DNA of 6,521 nucleotides from Albidovulum sp. (GCA_030837825.1 JAUQYB010000132.1:1-6521); one strand, 5' to 3'. Counted from the first letter of the stretch, positions 1 through 5,846 are shown. Translations and numbers: made by a program. Notes: generated by a model not told the origin, from the sequence alone.

Positions 1-288
1 CGGGCGGTCTTTCCGCTTTCGCGGCGACCGGCCCCCGCGCGAGGCCCCTATTCGGCATTGCTCCCGGTGGGGCTTGCCTTGCCGGTCCTGTCGCCAGTCC
101 CGCGGTGGGCTCTTACCCCACCGTTTCACCTTTCCCCGTCCAGGGACGGGCAGTCTCTTCTCTGTGGCGCTTTCCCTCGGGTTTCCCCGGCCGGGCGTTA
201 CCCGGCACCGTCGCTTCATGGAGTCCGGACTTTCCTCGCCCCCGGACGGGTCCGGGACCGCGGCCATCCGGCCCTCCGCGCGACCTCC
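1..288 (-). ncRNA. rnpB: RNase P RNA (bacterial type A), 5' part, truncated by the window edge
   Basis: This is the catalytic RNA of ribonuclease P, which removes 5' leaders from precursor tRNAs. On the minus strand the helix P4 signature GAGGAAAGTCCGG is complementary to 225-237. A P3-like hairpin lies just 5' of it. The P11/P12 region reads AAAGGTGAAACGGTGGGG followed by TAAGAGCCCACC (complement of about 102-135). The P14-side signature CACCGGGAGCAATGCCGAAT and then AGGGG follows at about 46-69. These blocks occur in the right order for a type A RNA. The conserved 3' part, with the second P4 strand ending in an AGANAGAAC-like motif, lies beyond position 1, so only about two thirds is present. 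The 5' end is approximate (about 282-288). The short ORFs covering this stretch are spurious. Confidence 0.93.
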
Positions 289-316
289 ACTTAAGAACGC
301 AGGCCGACGGCGTCAA
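289..316 (-). promoter_or_regulatory. Probable promoter of rnpB
   Basis: On the minus strand a perfect TTGACG -35 box (complement of 311-316) is followed, after 16 nt, by TTAAGT (complement of 289-294). This would start transcription close to the expected 5' end of RNase P RNA, around 282. The -35 is convincing and fits housekeeping sigma factor promoters of alphaproteobacteria. The -10 is imperfect, so its exact register is uncertain. Confidence 0.55.
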
Positions 317-323
317 TCCAGAT

Positions 324-342
324 CCGCCGGAACATCCGGCGG
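324..342. repeat. Perfect inverted repeat between rnpB and the membrane protein gene
   Basis: The 8-nt arms CCGCCGGA (324-331) and TCCGGCGG (335-342) flank a 3-nt spacer ACA. The element sits immediately upstream of the putative rnpB -35 box and 33 nt before the ATG of the divergent membrane protein gene. No T-run follows on either strand, so it is not a standard intrinsic terminator. It may be an operator or a 5' leader hairpin. The structure is seen directly; the function is unknown. Confidence 0.5.
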
Positions 343-375
343 GCAAAGGGGTTGTCAGTCCGGAAGGATGAAACC

Positions 376-867
376 ATGACCTACCGCATCGTCCTCTTCA
401 TCGCCTTCATCACGACGGCGCTCGCCCTCGGCGGCGGGCTCGCGCATCTCTATGCCATCGCGAACAAGCTGGACCTGCCGGTCGACGAGTATTTCGCCGC
501 CCAGCGGGCCTATGACGGCTGGGACATGCTGGGGGTGGTGCTGTCGGTCGAGCTGACGGCGATGATCGCTGCGGCGGTGCTGAGCCGGTCCGACCGCCGG
601 GTGTTCCGCCTGACCCTGCTGGCGATCGCGCTCGTGCTCGCCGCGCAGGTGATCTTCTGGGCCTTCACCTTTCCCGCCAACCGCGCGACAGCGAACTGGA
701 CCGAGGTGCCGGAAAACTGGGAGGCGCTGCGCAGGCAGTGGGAATACTCGCACCTCGCCGGCGCGCTCTGCCATCTCGCCGCCTTCGCTGCCCTGGTCGC
801 GGCCATGCTCGTGCGGCTGACGCCGCCGGTCCGGTGCTATGCGCTGCCGCCGCCGTCAACCGGATAG
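376..867 (+). CDS. DUF1772-like four-helix integral membrane protein
   Basis: A 163-aa protein with four hydrophobic segments at about residues 3-28, 50-70, 78-98 and 126-147, so it is an inner membrane protein. The motif FTFPANRATANWT at about 97-109, followed by LRRQWEYSHLAGA at about 118-130, and the early segment AHLYAIANKLDLPVDEYF resemble DUF1772 (anthrone-oxygenase-like) membrane proteins of alphaproteobacteria, whose substrate is usually unknown. I start at ATG 376 because GGAAGGA ends about 8 nt before it; an in-frame TTG at 352 lacks such a site. The last ten or so residues (CYALPPPSTG) fall in a 31-nt convergent overlap with the amidase gene and look like an unconserved tail. The family call is from memory of the motifs, so no reaction is assigned. 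Confidence 0.75.
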   Translation: MTYRIVLFIAFITTALALGGGLAHLYAIANKLDLPVDEYFAAQRAYDGWDMLGVVLSVELTAMIAAAVLSRSDRRVFRLTLLAIALVLAAQVIFWAFTFPANRATANWTEVPENWEALRRQWEYSHLAGALCHLAAFAALVAAMLVRLTPPVRCYALPPPSTG

Positions 868-1520
868 CGGCGCGCCAGAGCATCGGCCAGCGCGCGGTCC
901 TCGGCGGTCTCCGGCCCCTCGGCCCAGGGGCGGAACCGCAGGCGGAACGCCGCCAGAAGAGTTTCGCGTGTCGCATCGGGGTAGCCAGCGGCGCGCAGCG
1001 ATGCCGCCAGGGGTGCGGCCGGGTCGCCCCCGTCCGCCGGCCAGACGGAAAGGCCGGCACGCGCAAGCCGCCGCCAGTCGAAGCGCGGCCCGGGGTCGCG
1101 CTTGCGCCCCGGCGCCATGTCGGAATGGCCGATCACCCGTTCGGGCGGAATCGCCCAGCGCGCGATGACATCGGCCAAAAGCCGCTCCAGCGCCGCCATC
1201 TGCGGTTCGGGAAAGGGCGCGTCGCCGGGGTTGGCCAGTTCGATGCCGATCGAGCGGGAGTTGACATCGCTCACCGCCCCCCAGGCCCCCGCCCCGGCAT
1301 GCCAGGCGCGCGCCGCCTCGGGCACGAGCGCCTCCACCTGGCCGGTCTCCGAGATCAGGTAATGCGCCGACACCTCGGCCGCAGGGTCGCAAAGCCGCGC
1401 CCGCGCCTCGGCGCAGGTGGGCATCGCGGTGTAGTGGATCACCACCAGGTCAGGCCGCCCGTCGCCGCGCCGCTCGCCGAAATTCGGCGAGAGGGGGGGC
1501 GGCGGCGCGGGCGCGGTCAC
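837..1520 (-). CDS. ampD: N-acetylmuramoyl-L-alanine amidase, AmpD/AmiD family (Amidase_2)
   Basis: A zinc amidase of 227 aa that cleaves the amide bond between N-acetylmuramic (or anhydro-muramic) acid and the L-alanine of the stem peptide. The Amidase_2 fold is clear. The first zinc ligand His29 is in VVIHYTAM, His74 is in AWHAG, Glu94 is in IGIELANPG, and His132 and Asp142 are in GHSDMAPGRKRDPGPRFDW. No signal peptide is visible, which fits a cytoplasmic AmpD-like muropeptide recycling enzyme. However, residues 165-227 (AAGYPD...LLAAFRLRFRP...) look like the small C-terminal helical domain of AmiD-type enzymes. I start at GTG 1520, one nucleotide after the lipoprotein stop, because the conserved LSPNFGERR stretch at about residues 10-18 must be included. 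The ATG at 1580 would overlap the lipoprotein by about 60 nt. No strong Shine-Dalgarno is seen, so translation is probably coupled. The 3' end overlaps the convergent membrane protein gene. Confidence 0.9.
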   Translation of the reverse strand: MTAPAPPPPLSPNFGERRGDGRPDLVVIHYTAMPTCAEARARLCDPAAEVSAHYLISETGQVEALVPEAARAWHAGAGAWGAVSDVNSRSIGIELANPGDAPFPEPQMAALERLLADVIARWAIPPERVIGHSDMAPGRKRDPGPRFDWRRLARAGLSVWPADGGDPAAPLAASLRAAGYPDATRETLLAAFRLRFRPWAEGPETAEDRALADALARRYPVDGGGSA

Positions 1521-1521
1521 C

Positions 1522-2370
1522 TCAGTTCTTCGCCTGCTGGAAGGGCGTCGGATCCCAGTAGCAGGCGAAGCCGTCGCCATCGGGGTCGAGGTTCTTCGGG
1601 TCGCGCTTCGGCCCGCCGGAGGACAGGAACGCCTGTTGCGCCGCCTCGGGCGAGGGATAGCGGGCGCAGGCCTTTTCGGTGCGGGTCAGCGCGATCCGCG
1701 ACCGCGCATAAACAGCCTCGCCCAGCCGGTTGGGCGCCTTCAGCGCATACTGGACGAGGTCGACCGCCGCCCCGGAGGCACCGGTGCGTTCGGGGTTGTC
1801 GGTCGGCTGGACCTGCTGATAGGCGGCGCGGTTCTGGGCGATCCGGGCCTTGTCCGATTCGATGGTTTCGCGCGACGCGACCGCCTGGAAATCGTTCTCG
1901 TCGGAGATGCCGGCGTGGGTCGTCACCGGATCGGGTGCCGGCGCGGCGGTGCCCGGCGGGTAGTAGGCCGGCGTATCGGCCACCGCAGGGTTCGCCGGCG
2001 GAACGCCGGCCGGCGGCGCCGGATCGGTCGCCTGCGGCGTGGTCGGGTAGAGCGGCACCCCCGCGGGCGCCGCGCCGATCCCCGCCCGGGCAAGCTCGGC
2101 CGCCGAGGGCGCGCCGGTCCCGCCGGGCACCGGCGCAAGCGCGGTGCCGCCTGCGGGCGGCGGGAAGGGCACCGCGGCGTTCTGCACCGGCCCCGGCACC
2201 GCCAGCGCGCCCTGCCCCGCCGCCCGTGCGGACGCGGCCTCGGCGACATGGCGCCGCTGGTATTCGGAATAGCTCTCGAAGCCGACACCGGCCGGACGGC
2301 TGTCGGGCACCGGCGGCTCGCAGCCGGCCAGCAGCAGGACAGAAAGCCCAAGGGACACAAGTGTGCGCAT
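1522..2370 (-). CDS. Lipoprotein with C-terminal excalibur calcium-binding-like domain
   Basis: A 282-aa predicted lipoprotein. Residues 1-17 form a signal peptide with lipobox LLAGC, Cys17 being the lipidated residue. Residues about 45-150 are an Ala/Pro/Gly-rich low-complexity linker. A more conserved, polar helical block starts at ISDENDFQAVASRETIESD (about 155-173). The C-terminus holds an excalibur-like motif: YPSPEAAQQAF at about 239-249, then the Asp-rich loop DPDGDGFACYWDP (262-274) with Cys235 and Cys270 as a possible disulfide pair. The domain is known from extracellular proteins and is thought to bind calcium; its role in proteobacterial lipoproteins is not established. The start at ATG 2370 puts the signal peptide at the N-terminus; an in-frame ATG at 2460 would place 30 unlikely residues in front. 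It lies 37 nt after gatA and 1 nt before the amidase start, suggesting a joint envelope function. Confidence 0.82.
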   Translation of the reverse strand: MRTLVSLGLSVLLLAGCEPPVPDSRPAGVGFESYSEYQRRHVAEAASARAAGQGALAVPGPVQNAAVPFPPPAGGTALAPVPGGTGAPSAAELARAGIGAAPAGVPLYPTTPQATDPAPPAGVPPANPAVADTPAYYPPGTAAPAPDPVTTHAGISDENDFQAVASRETIESDKARIAQNRAAYQQVQPTDNPERTGASGAAVDLVQYALKAPNRLGEAVYARSRIALTRTEKACARYPSPEAAQQAFLSSGGPKRDPKNLDPDGDGFACYWDPTPFQQAKN

Positions 2371-2407
2371 CAGGAAAACCCCCGAAACTCCGTTTTGGCC
2401 GAACGGC

Positions 2408-3913
2408 CTACCACCATTTCGCCGGCTTGGAAACAAATCCGGCCGCGCGTTCCAGCACATAGGCGTGATTCAGCAGATCGCCCTCTTCCCAGGGCCGCCC
2501 GATCAGTTGCAGCCCCAGGGGCAGTCCCTGCCGGTCGAGGCCCGCCGGAACCGCGATGCCGGGCAGGCCGGCAAGGTTCACCGTCACGGTGAAAACGTCG
2601 TTGAGATACATCGCGACCGGATCGGCATCCGCCATCTCGCCGAGGCCGAAGGCGGCCGAGGGCGTCGCCGGGGTCAGGATCGCGTCGATCCCTCGCGCGA
2701 AGACCTCCTCGAAGTCGCGCTTGATCAACGCGCGGACCTTGCGGGCGCGGTTGTAGTAGGCGTCGTAGAAGCCGGCCGACAGCACATAGGTGCCGATCAT
2801 CACCCGGCGCTGCACCTCGTGGCCGAAGCCCTCGGCGCGGGTCTTTTCATACATCTCGGTGATGCCGTCGCCCTGCGCGAGCTTCGCCCGGTGGCCATAG
2901 CGGACCCCGTCATAGCGCGCGAGGTTCGACGACGCCTCGGCCGGCGCCACGACGTAATAGGCGGGCAGCGCGTATTTCGTGTGCGGCAGGCTGATGTCGA
3001 CGATCTCGGCGCCTGCGTCGCGCAGCATCTCGGTGCCTTGCTTCCACAGCGCCTCGATCTCGTCGGGCATGCCCTCCATGCGGTATTCGCGCGGGATGCC
3101 GATCTTGCGCCCGCGGATGTCGCCGGTCAGCGCGGCCTCGAAATCCGGCACCGGCAGGTCAGCGCTGGTCGAATCCTTCGGGTCGTGGCCGCACATCGCG
3201 CCCAGCATGATCGCCGCGTCGCGGACGTCGCGGGTCATCGGCCCGGCCTGGTCGAGCGAGGAGGCGAAGGCGACGATCCCCCAGCGCGAGCAGCGGCCAT
3301 AGGTCGGCTTGATCCCGGTGATGCCGGTGAAGGCGGCCGGCTGGCGGATCGAGCCGCCGGTGTCGGTGCCGGTGGCGCCAAGGCAGAGGTCGGCCGCCAC
3401 CGCCGCCGCCGACCCGCCCGACGACCCGCCGGGGGTGAGTGGCGTCGTCTCGTTGCCGCGCCGCCAGGGGTTCACCACATTGCCGTAAGCCGAGGTCTCG
3501 TTCGACGAGCCCATCGCGAACTCGTCCATGTTCAGCTTGCCGAGCATCACCGCGCCCGCGTCCATCAGCTTCTGGCTGACGGTGGATTCATATTCCGGGC
3601 GGAAGCCCTTGAGGATGTTGGAGGCCGCCTGCGAGGGCACGCCCCTGGTGCAGAAGAGGTCCTTGATCCCGACCGGGATGCCGCACATCGCCGGCGCATC
3701 GCCGGCCCTCAGCCGCTTGTCGGCCGCCGCCGCGCGCTCGCGTGCGATCTCGGGCGTCTTGTGGACGAAGGCGTTGAGCGCCCCCGCCGCCTCGATCGCC
3801 GAAAGGCAGGCTTCGGTCAGGTCGGCCGAGGTCAGTTCGCCTTTCCTCAGCGCGTCGCGCGCGGCGGCGATGGTCAGTTCGTTGGGCCCGTTCGTAGCCA
3901 CTTGTCTACTCAT
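2408..3913 (-). CDS. gatA: Asp-tRNA(Asn)/Glu-tRNA(Gln) amidotransferase subunit A
   Basis: The amidase subunit of GatCAB, which releases ammonia from glutamine or asparagine to convert misacylated Glu-tRNA(Gln) or Asp-tRNA(Asn) to the correct amidated tRNA. At 501 aa it is full length for the family. The amidase-signature catalytic triad is visible: Lys84 in GIKDLF, cis-Ser164 in [16 protein letters not shown], and nucleophile Ser188 in [13 protein letters not shown]. The 24-residue spacing of the two serines matches characterised GatA proteins. The C-terminal motifs [13 protein letters not shown] and LPLGLQLIG are also typical. The ATG overlaps the gatC stop codon (ATGA), indicating translational coupling. 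The partner gatB is not in the window and must be encoded elsewhere. Confidence 0.97.
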   Translation of the reverse strand: MSRQVATNGPNELTIAAARDALRKGELTSADLTEACLSAIEAAGALNAFVHKTPEIARERAAAADKRLRAGDAPAMCGIPVGIKDLFCTRGVPSQAASNILKGFRPEYESTVSQKLMDAGAVMLGKLNMDEFAMGSSNETSAYGNVVNPWRRGNETTPLTPGGSSGGSAAAVAADLCLGATGTDTGGSIRQPAAFTGITGIKPTYGRCSRWGIVAFASSLDQAGPMTRDVRDAAIMLGAMCGHDPKDSTSADLPVPDFEAALTGDIRGRKIGIPREYRMEGMPDEIEALWKQGTEMLRDAGAEIVDISLPHTKYALPAYYVVAPAEASSNLARYDGVRYGHRAKLAQGDGITEMYEKTRAEGFGHEVQRRVMIGTYVLSAGFYDAYYNRARKVRALIKRDFEEVFARGIDAILTPATPSAAFGLGEMADADPVAMYLNDVFTVTVNLAGLPGIAVPAGLDRQGLPLGLQLIGRPWEEGDLLNHAYVLERAAGFVSKPAKWW

Positions 3914-4197
3914 TCCACCACCTTCGGCACCGCGAAGAAGCCTTCCCGCGCGTCGGGCGCGTTCGACAGGATCTGTGCCTGGATGCCGCCATCGGTCACC
4001 ACGTCGGCCCGCCGCTTCAGCCGCATCGGCGTCACCGAGGTCATCGGCTCCACCCCCGTCACATCAACCTCGTTCAACTGCTCCATGAACGAGAGCACCG
4101 CCGACAGTTCCCCCGCCAGCGCCGGCAGGTCCTCTTCCTTCACGGCGATCCGCGCCAGATGCGCCACCCGCCGCGCGGTGTCGGTGTCGATGGACAT
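3910..4197 (-). CDS. gatC: Asp-tRNA(Asn)/Glu-tRNA(Gln) amidotransferase subunit C
   Basis: The small subunit that wraps around GatA and stabilises the GatA-GatB contact in GatCAB. It has 95 aa, the usual length. Family landmarks are VAHLARIAV (about 11-19), [12 protein letters not shown] (41-52), the basic RLKRRADVV segment (59-67), and the C-terminal [25 protein letters not shown] precedes the ATG at a spacing of about 7 nt. It follows the small membrane protein gene by 30 nt and overlaps gatA by 4 nt. Confidence 0.96.
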   Translation of the reverse strand: MSIDTDTARRVAHLARIAVKEEDLPALAGELSAVLSFMEQLNEVDVTGVEPMTSVTPMRLKRRADVVTDGGIQAQILSNAPDAREGFFAVPKVVE

Positions 4198-4227
4198 GGG
4201 ATGCTCCGTCCTGAAAACGGATGCGGT

Positions 4228-4506
4228 TTAACGCCCCATCGCCCTCAGGACAAGGGCGCGGAGCGCCATGACCACGCCAACCAGCAGGCTGGTGGAGACA
4301 AGGCCCGCGCCGATGGCGACGATACGGGCGGCGCCTTCGCGCGGCTGCATCGTCACGGGGATCAGGACGGCGATGAACACCACCCCGGCCGCGAGCGGAA
4401 TCCATCGTCCGCTCACCCCCTCGGTCCTCAGCATGGTCAGCACCAGCCCGACCGAAAGCGCGATCCGGAACGGATCGCTCAGTTGCGCGATGATCTCCTC
4501 GGCCAC
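4228..4506 (-). CDS. Small three-helix membrane protein of unknown function
   Basis: A 92-aa protein with hydrophobic segments at about residues 12-27, 35-53 and 60-82 and short charged ends; I do not recognise a family. The start is GTG 4506, supported by AGAGGAGGGG on the minus strand about 7 nt upstream, one of the best ribosome binding sites in the window. Next downstream ATG codons would remove part of the first helix. It lies 30 nt before gatC with no visible terminator, so it probably heads the gatCA transcript. It is divergent from the metal-dependent hydrolase, with 71 nt between the two starts. Confidence 0.75.
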   Translation of the reverse strand: MAEEIIAQLSDPFRIALSVGLVLTMLRTEGVSGRWIPLAAGVVFIAVLIPVTMQPREGAARIVAIGAGLVSTSLLVGVVMALRALVLRAMGR

Positions 4507-4577
4507 GGGGCGCCCCTCCTCTGCCTTGCCATGTCTGGGCTATCGCGCAAAATGGCGCAAGACAGAAGGAGGACGTC
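4507..4577. promoter_or_regulatory. Divergent promoter region (boxes not firmly assigned)
   Basis: This 71-nt gap between two divergent starts must hold 5' signals for both transcripts unless they are read through. It contains both ribosome binding sites and a GCGCAA direct repeat at 4545-4550 and 4555-4560 (10-bp phase), next to CTATCG. The best -35-like box on the plus strand is TTGCCA at 4526-4531, but no good -10 lies 16-18 nt further. I therefore call the region and not exact boxes. Confidence 0.4.
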
Positions 4578-5267
4578 ATGCGCATCACCTGGCTCGGCCA
4601 TTCCGGCTTCCGCATCGAGATCGAGGGCGCCGTGCTGCTCGTCGATCCCTGGCTCGCCGGAAACCCGATGTTCCCCAAGGGGCGCGAGACCGAGGCGACA
4701 CGGGGCGCGACCCATGTCCTCCTGACCCACGGCCACGGCGACCATGCCTCGAACGCAGTGGCCATCGCGAAGCAGGGGGGGATCAAGATTGCCTGCATCC
4801 ACGAATTGTCGGAAGTGCTGGAGGCCGAGGGCGCCGCGACCATCGGCTTCGGCAAGGGCGGCACCATCGAGCTTGCGGGCGCGAGGGTGACGATGGTCAA
4901 CGCCTGCCATTCCTCCTCGATCGACTTCAAGGGCGGGCTCGGGCCTGCGGGATCGGAGGCCGGCTTCATGATCGCGGGCGAAGGCCACACGATCTATGTC
5001 AGCGGCGACACCACGGTGATGGCCGACATGGAATGGATGGGCGACTACTTCGCGCCCGACATCGGCATCCTCTGCGCTGGTGGGCACTACACGATGGACA
5101 TGAAGATGGCGGCCTGGGCGGCGAAGCGCTATTTCGCCTTCAGGACCGTGATCCCCTGCCACTACCGGACCTTCCCGCTTCTCGCCCAGTCGGCGGAGGA
5201 GTTGAAGGCGGGCCTGCCCGGGGTGCGGGTGATCGAGCCCGAGGTGCTGGACCCGATCACCCTCTGA
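4578..5267 (+). CDS. UPF0173-type metal-dependent hydrolase, metallo-beta-lactamase fold
   Basis: A 229-aa protein of the UlaG-like/UPF0173 branch of the metallo-beta-lactamase superfamily. The N-terminal MRITWLGHSGFRIE strand pair and LVDPWLAGNP (21-30) are typical. Metal ligands expected for a binuclear site are seen: HGHGDH (51-56), His111 in NACHSSS, Asp144 in VSGDT, and His195 in IPCHYRTFP. GGHYTMD (168-174) is another family motif. No signal peptide is present, so it is cytoplasmic. The physiological substrate of these proteins is generally unknown; phosphodiester or lactone hydrolysis is possible but cannot be deduced here. AAGGAGG at 4566-4572 lies 5 nt before the ATG. It appears to be monocistronic, ending in the hairpin at 5270. 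Confidence 0.92.
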   Translation: MRITWLGHSGFRIEIEGAVLLVDPWLAGNPMFPKGRETEATRGATHVLLTHGHGDHASNAVAIAKQGGIKIACIHELSEVLEAEGAATIGFGKGGTIELAGARVTMVNACHSSSIDFKGGLGPAGSEAGFMIAGEGHTIYVSGDTTVMADMEWMGDYFAPDIGILCAGGHYTMDMKMAAWAAKRYFAFRTVIPCHYRTFPLLAQSAEELKAGLPGVRVIEPEVLDPITL

Positions 5268-5269
5268 GC

Positions 5270-5287
5270 GGGCCCGAAAGGCCCTTT
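5270..5287 (+). terminator. Probable intrinsic terminator of the hydrolase gene
   Basis: The stem GGGCC (5270-5274) pairs with GGCCC (5280-5284) around loop CGAAA, followed by TTT. It begins 2 nt after the stop codon. The U-tract is short. On the minus strand no T-run follows, so termination of the convergent gene (stop at 5287-5289) would be weaker or need another mechanism. Confidence 0.55.
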
Positions 5288-5508
5288 CAAAGCTCCCGCC
5301 AGTCGCGGCGCCGTGGAACCGGCGGAAGCCCGATGTCGCGCCGCATGCGGTCGGGAAGATCCGCGTCCGAGACGCGCCGGACCCGGGGCCGCGGACGGGC
5401 CAGAAGACCGGCCAGGGCCAGCGCCACGCGGACGGTGCCGAATTCCGCGACCAGCGCCCTGACCCCCGCCGCGGGGGAGGCGAAGTCGCGATTCACTTGT
5501 GCGTTCAT
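5287..5508 (-). CDS. Small protein with a DUF1127-like C-terminus
   Basis: A 73-aa basic protein. An N-terminal segment (about residues 22-36, FGTVRVALALAGLLA) is hydrophobic/amphipathic and is followed by an Arg-rich stretch. The C-terminal part ADLPDRMRRDIGLPPVP (about 49-65) resembles the LxDRxLRDIGL core of DUF1127 (YjiS-like) proteins, small Arg-rich proteins that in some alphaproteobacteria act as RNA-binding or stress-linked factors. Only one start (ATG 5508) fits. The Shine-Dalgarno directly before it is weak, while a good GAGGAG lies on the far side of a 7-bp hairpin (complement of 5519-5539). The family link is by motif only. Confidence 0.65.
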   Translation of the reverse strand: MNAQVNRDFASPAAGVRALVAEFGTVRVALALAGLLARPRPRVRRVSDADLPDRMRRDIGLPPVPRRRDWREL

Positions 5509-5518
5509 TTGGTCACTC

Positions 5519-5543
5519 AGCCCCGTAGCAGCCGGGGCTCCTC
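5519..5543 (-). promoter_or_regulatory. Leader hairpin between GAGGAG and the start codon of the 73-aa gene
   Basis: On the minus-strand RNA, GAGGAG (complement of 5538-5543) runs into a hairpin with arms AGCCCCG and CGGGGCT (complement of 5533-5539 and 5519-5525) and a 7-nt loop. The ATG follows 10 nt after the hairpin. The Shine-Dalgarno-like sequence is partly inside the stem. No T-run follows, so a terminator is unlikely. It could tune translation or bring a distant ribosome binding site near the start. Confidence 0.45.
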
Positions 5544-5574
5544 AATTGGGATTGGATGGAATGCGCCCCGAAGC

Positions 5575-5639
5575 CCGGCCGAAGCCGGATGCGGAGACGG
5601 GTTCTGGGATCAAAGGGCGTGGGCCGGCGAAGGCCGGAT
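5575..5639. repeat. Two near-identical short hairpins, CCGGC-N4-GCCGG-AT
   Basis: Copy one is at 5575-5590 (loop CGAA; read on the minus strand it is a UUCG tetraloop hairpin) and copy two is at 5624-5639 (loop GAAG). Both have a 5-bp CCGGC/GCCGG stem followed by AT on the plus strand, 49 nt apart. They fill most of the non-coding spacer between the 38-codon and 73-codon genes. They may be a small palindromic repeat family or part of a structured untranslated RNA; neither has a T-tract. Confidence 0.5.
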
Positions 5640-5664
5640 CAACGTCCCGCGGGCGCGCGGAGGC

Positions 5665-5781
5665 TCAGCAGTTGGGCCGGAGAGCCCTGCCCGCTCCCGC
5701 TCGCATCGAGCCGGTCCAGGCAGCGATTCCGAAAGCCGCGCCAGCACCTGGAAGGAGCGTCGCGTGATCATAGGTGTTCAT
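5665..5781 (-). CDS. Possible 38-aa small protein or leader peptide
   Basis: The short frame begins MNTYDHATLLPGAG, has a Gly/Ala-rich middle (AAFGIAAW), and ends GRALRPNC. It has no recognisable domain. Its main support is AAGGAGG (complement of 5788-5794) exactly 6 nt before ATG 5781, plus a possible promoter just upstream. An upstream in-frame ATG at 5913 would add 44 residues across promoter-like DNA and is unlikely. It lies between tadA and the 73-aa gene, all on the minus strand, and may be a leader peptide, an independent small protein, or a decayed gene. No frameshift that would extend it into a DUF1127-like protein was found by hand. Confidence 0.45.
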   Translation of the reverse strand: MNTYDHATLLPGAGAAFGIAAWTGSMRAGAGRALRPNC

Positions 5782-5818
5782 CCTGCGCCTCCTTCGTTCT
5801 GGTGTCGGGACGGGCGCT

Positions 5819-5846
5819 ACCATACACTGTTCCGTCAGGATACAAA
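5819..5846 (-). promoter_or_regulatory. Candidate promoter of the small-ORF transcript
   Basis: On the minus strand TTTGTA (complement of 5841-5846) and TATGGT (complement of 5819-5824) are 16 nt apart, placing a start about 30 nt before ATG 5781. The segment is clearly less GC-rich than its surroundings. The boxes are imperfect, and sites further upstream (TACAAT at the complement of 5854-5859 and 5877-5882) could serve instead. Confidence 0.35.

Noticed and set aside
58..379. Several short overlapping ORFs on both strands
   Set aside because: They lie in the RNase P RNA gene and its promoter region; the conserved RNA motifs explain the sequence and the peptides are low-complexity Arg/Pro-rich.
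2371..2407. GGCC-GTTC-GGCC hairpin in the gatA-lipoprotein gap as a terminator
   Set aside because: Stem is only 4 bp and no T-run follows on the minus strand; more likely read-through.
738..2462. 574-codon open frame on the plus strand
   Set aside because: Antisense to the amidase and lipoprotein genes, Arg/Ala/Pro-rich with no domain; a typical long shadow frame in high-GC DNA.
2363..4231. 622-codon open frame on the plus strand
   Set aside because: Antisense to gatA and gatC, whose motifs and ATGA coupling are unambiguous.
4064..4990. 308-codon open frame on the minus strand
   Set aside because: Antisense to the hydrolase and out of frame with gatC and the small membrane protein, both of which have good ribosome binding sites.
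4268..5767. 499-codon open frame on the plus strand
   Set aside because: Runs over the small membrane gene, the hydrolase in another frame, and the small-ORF spacer; composition is Arg/Gly-rich with no motif.
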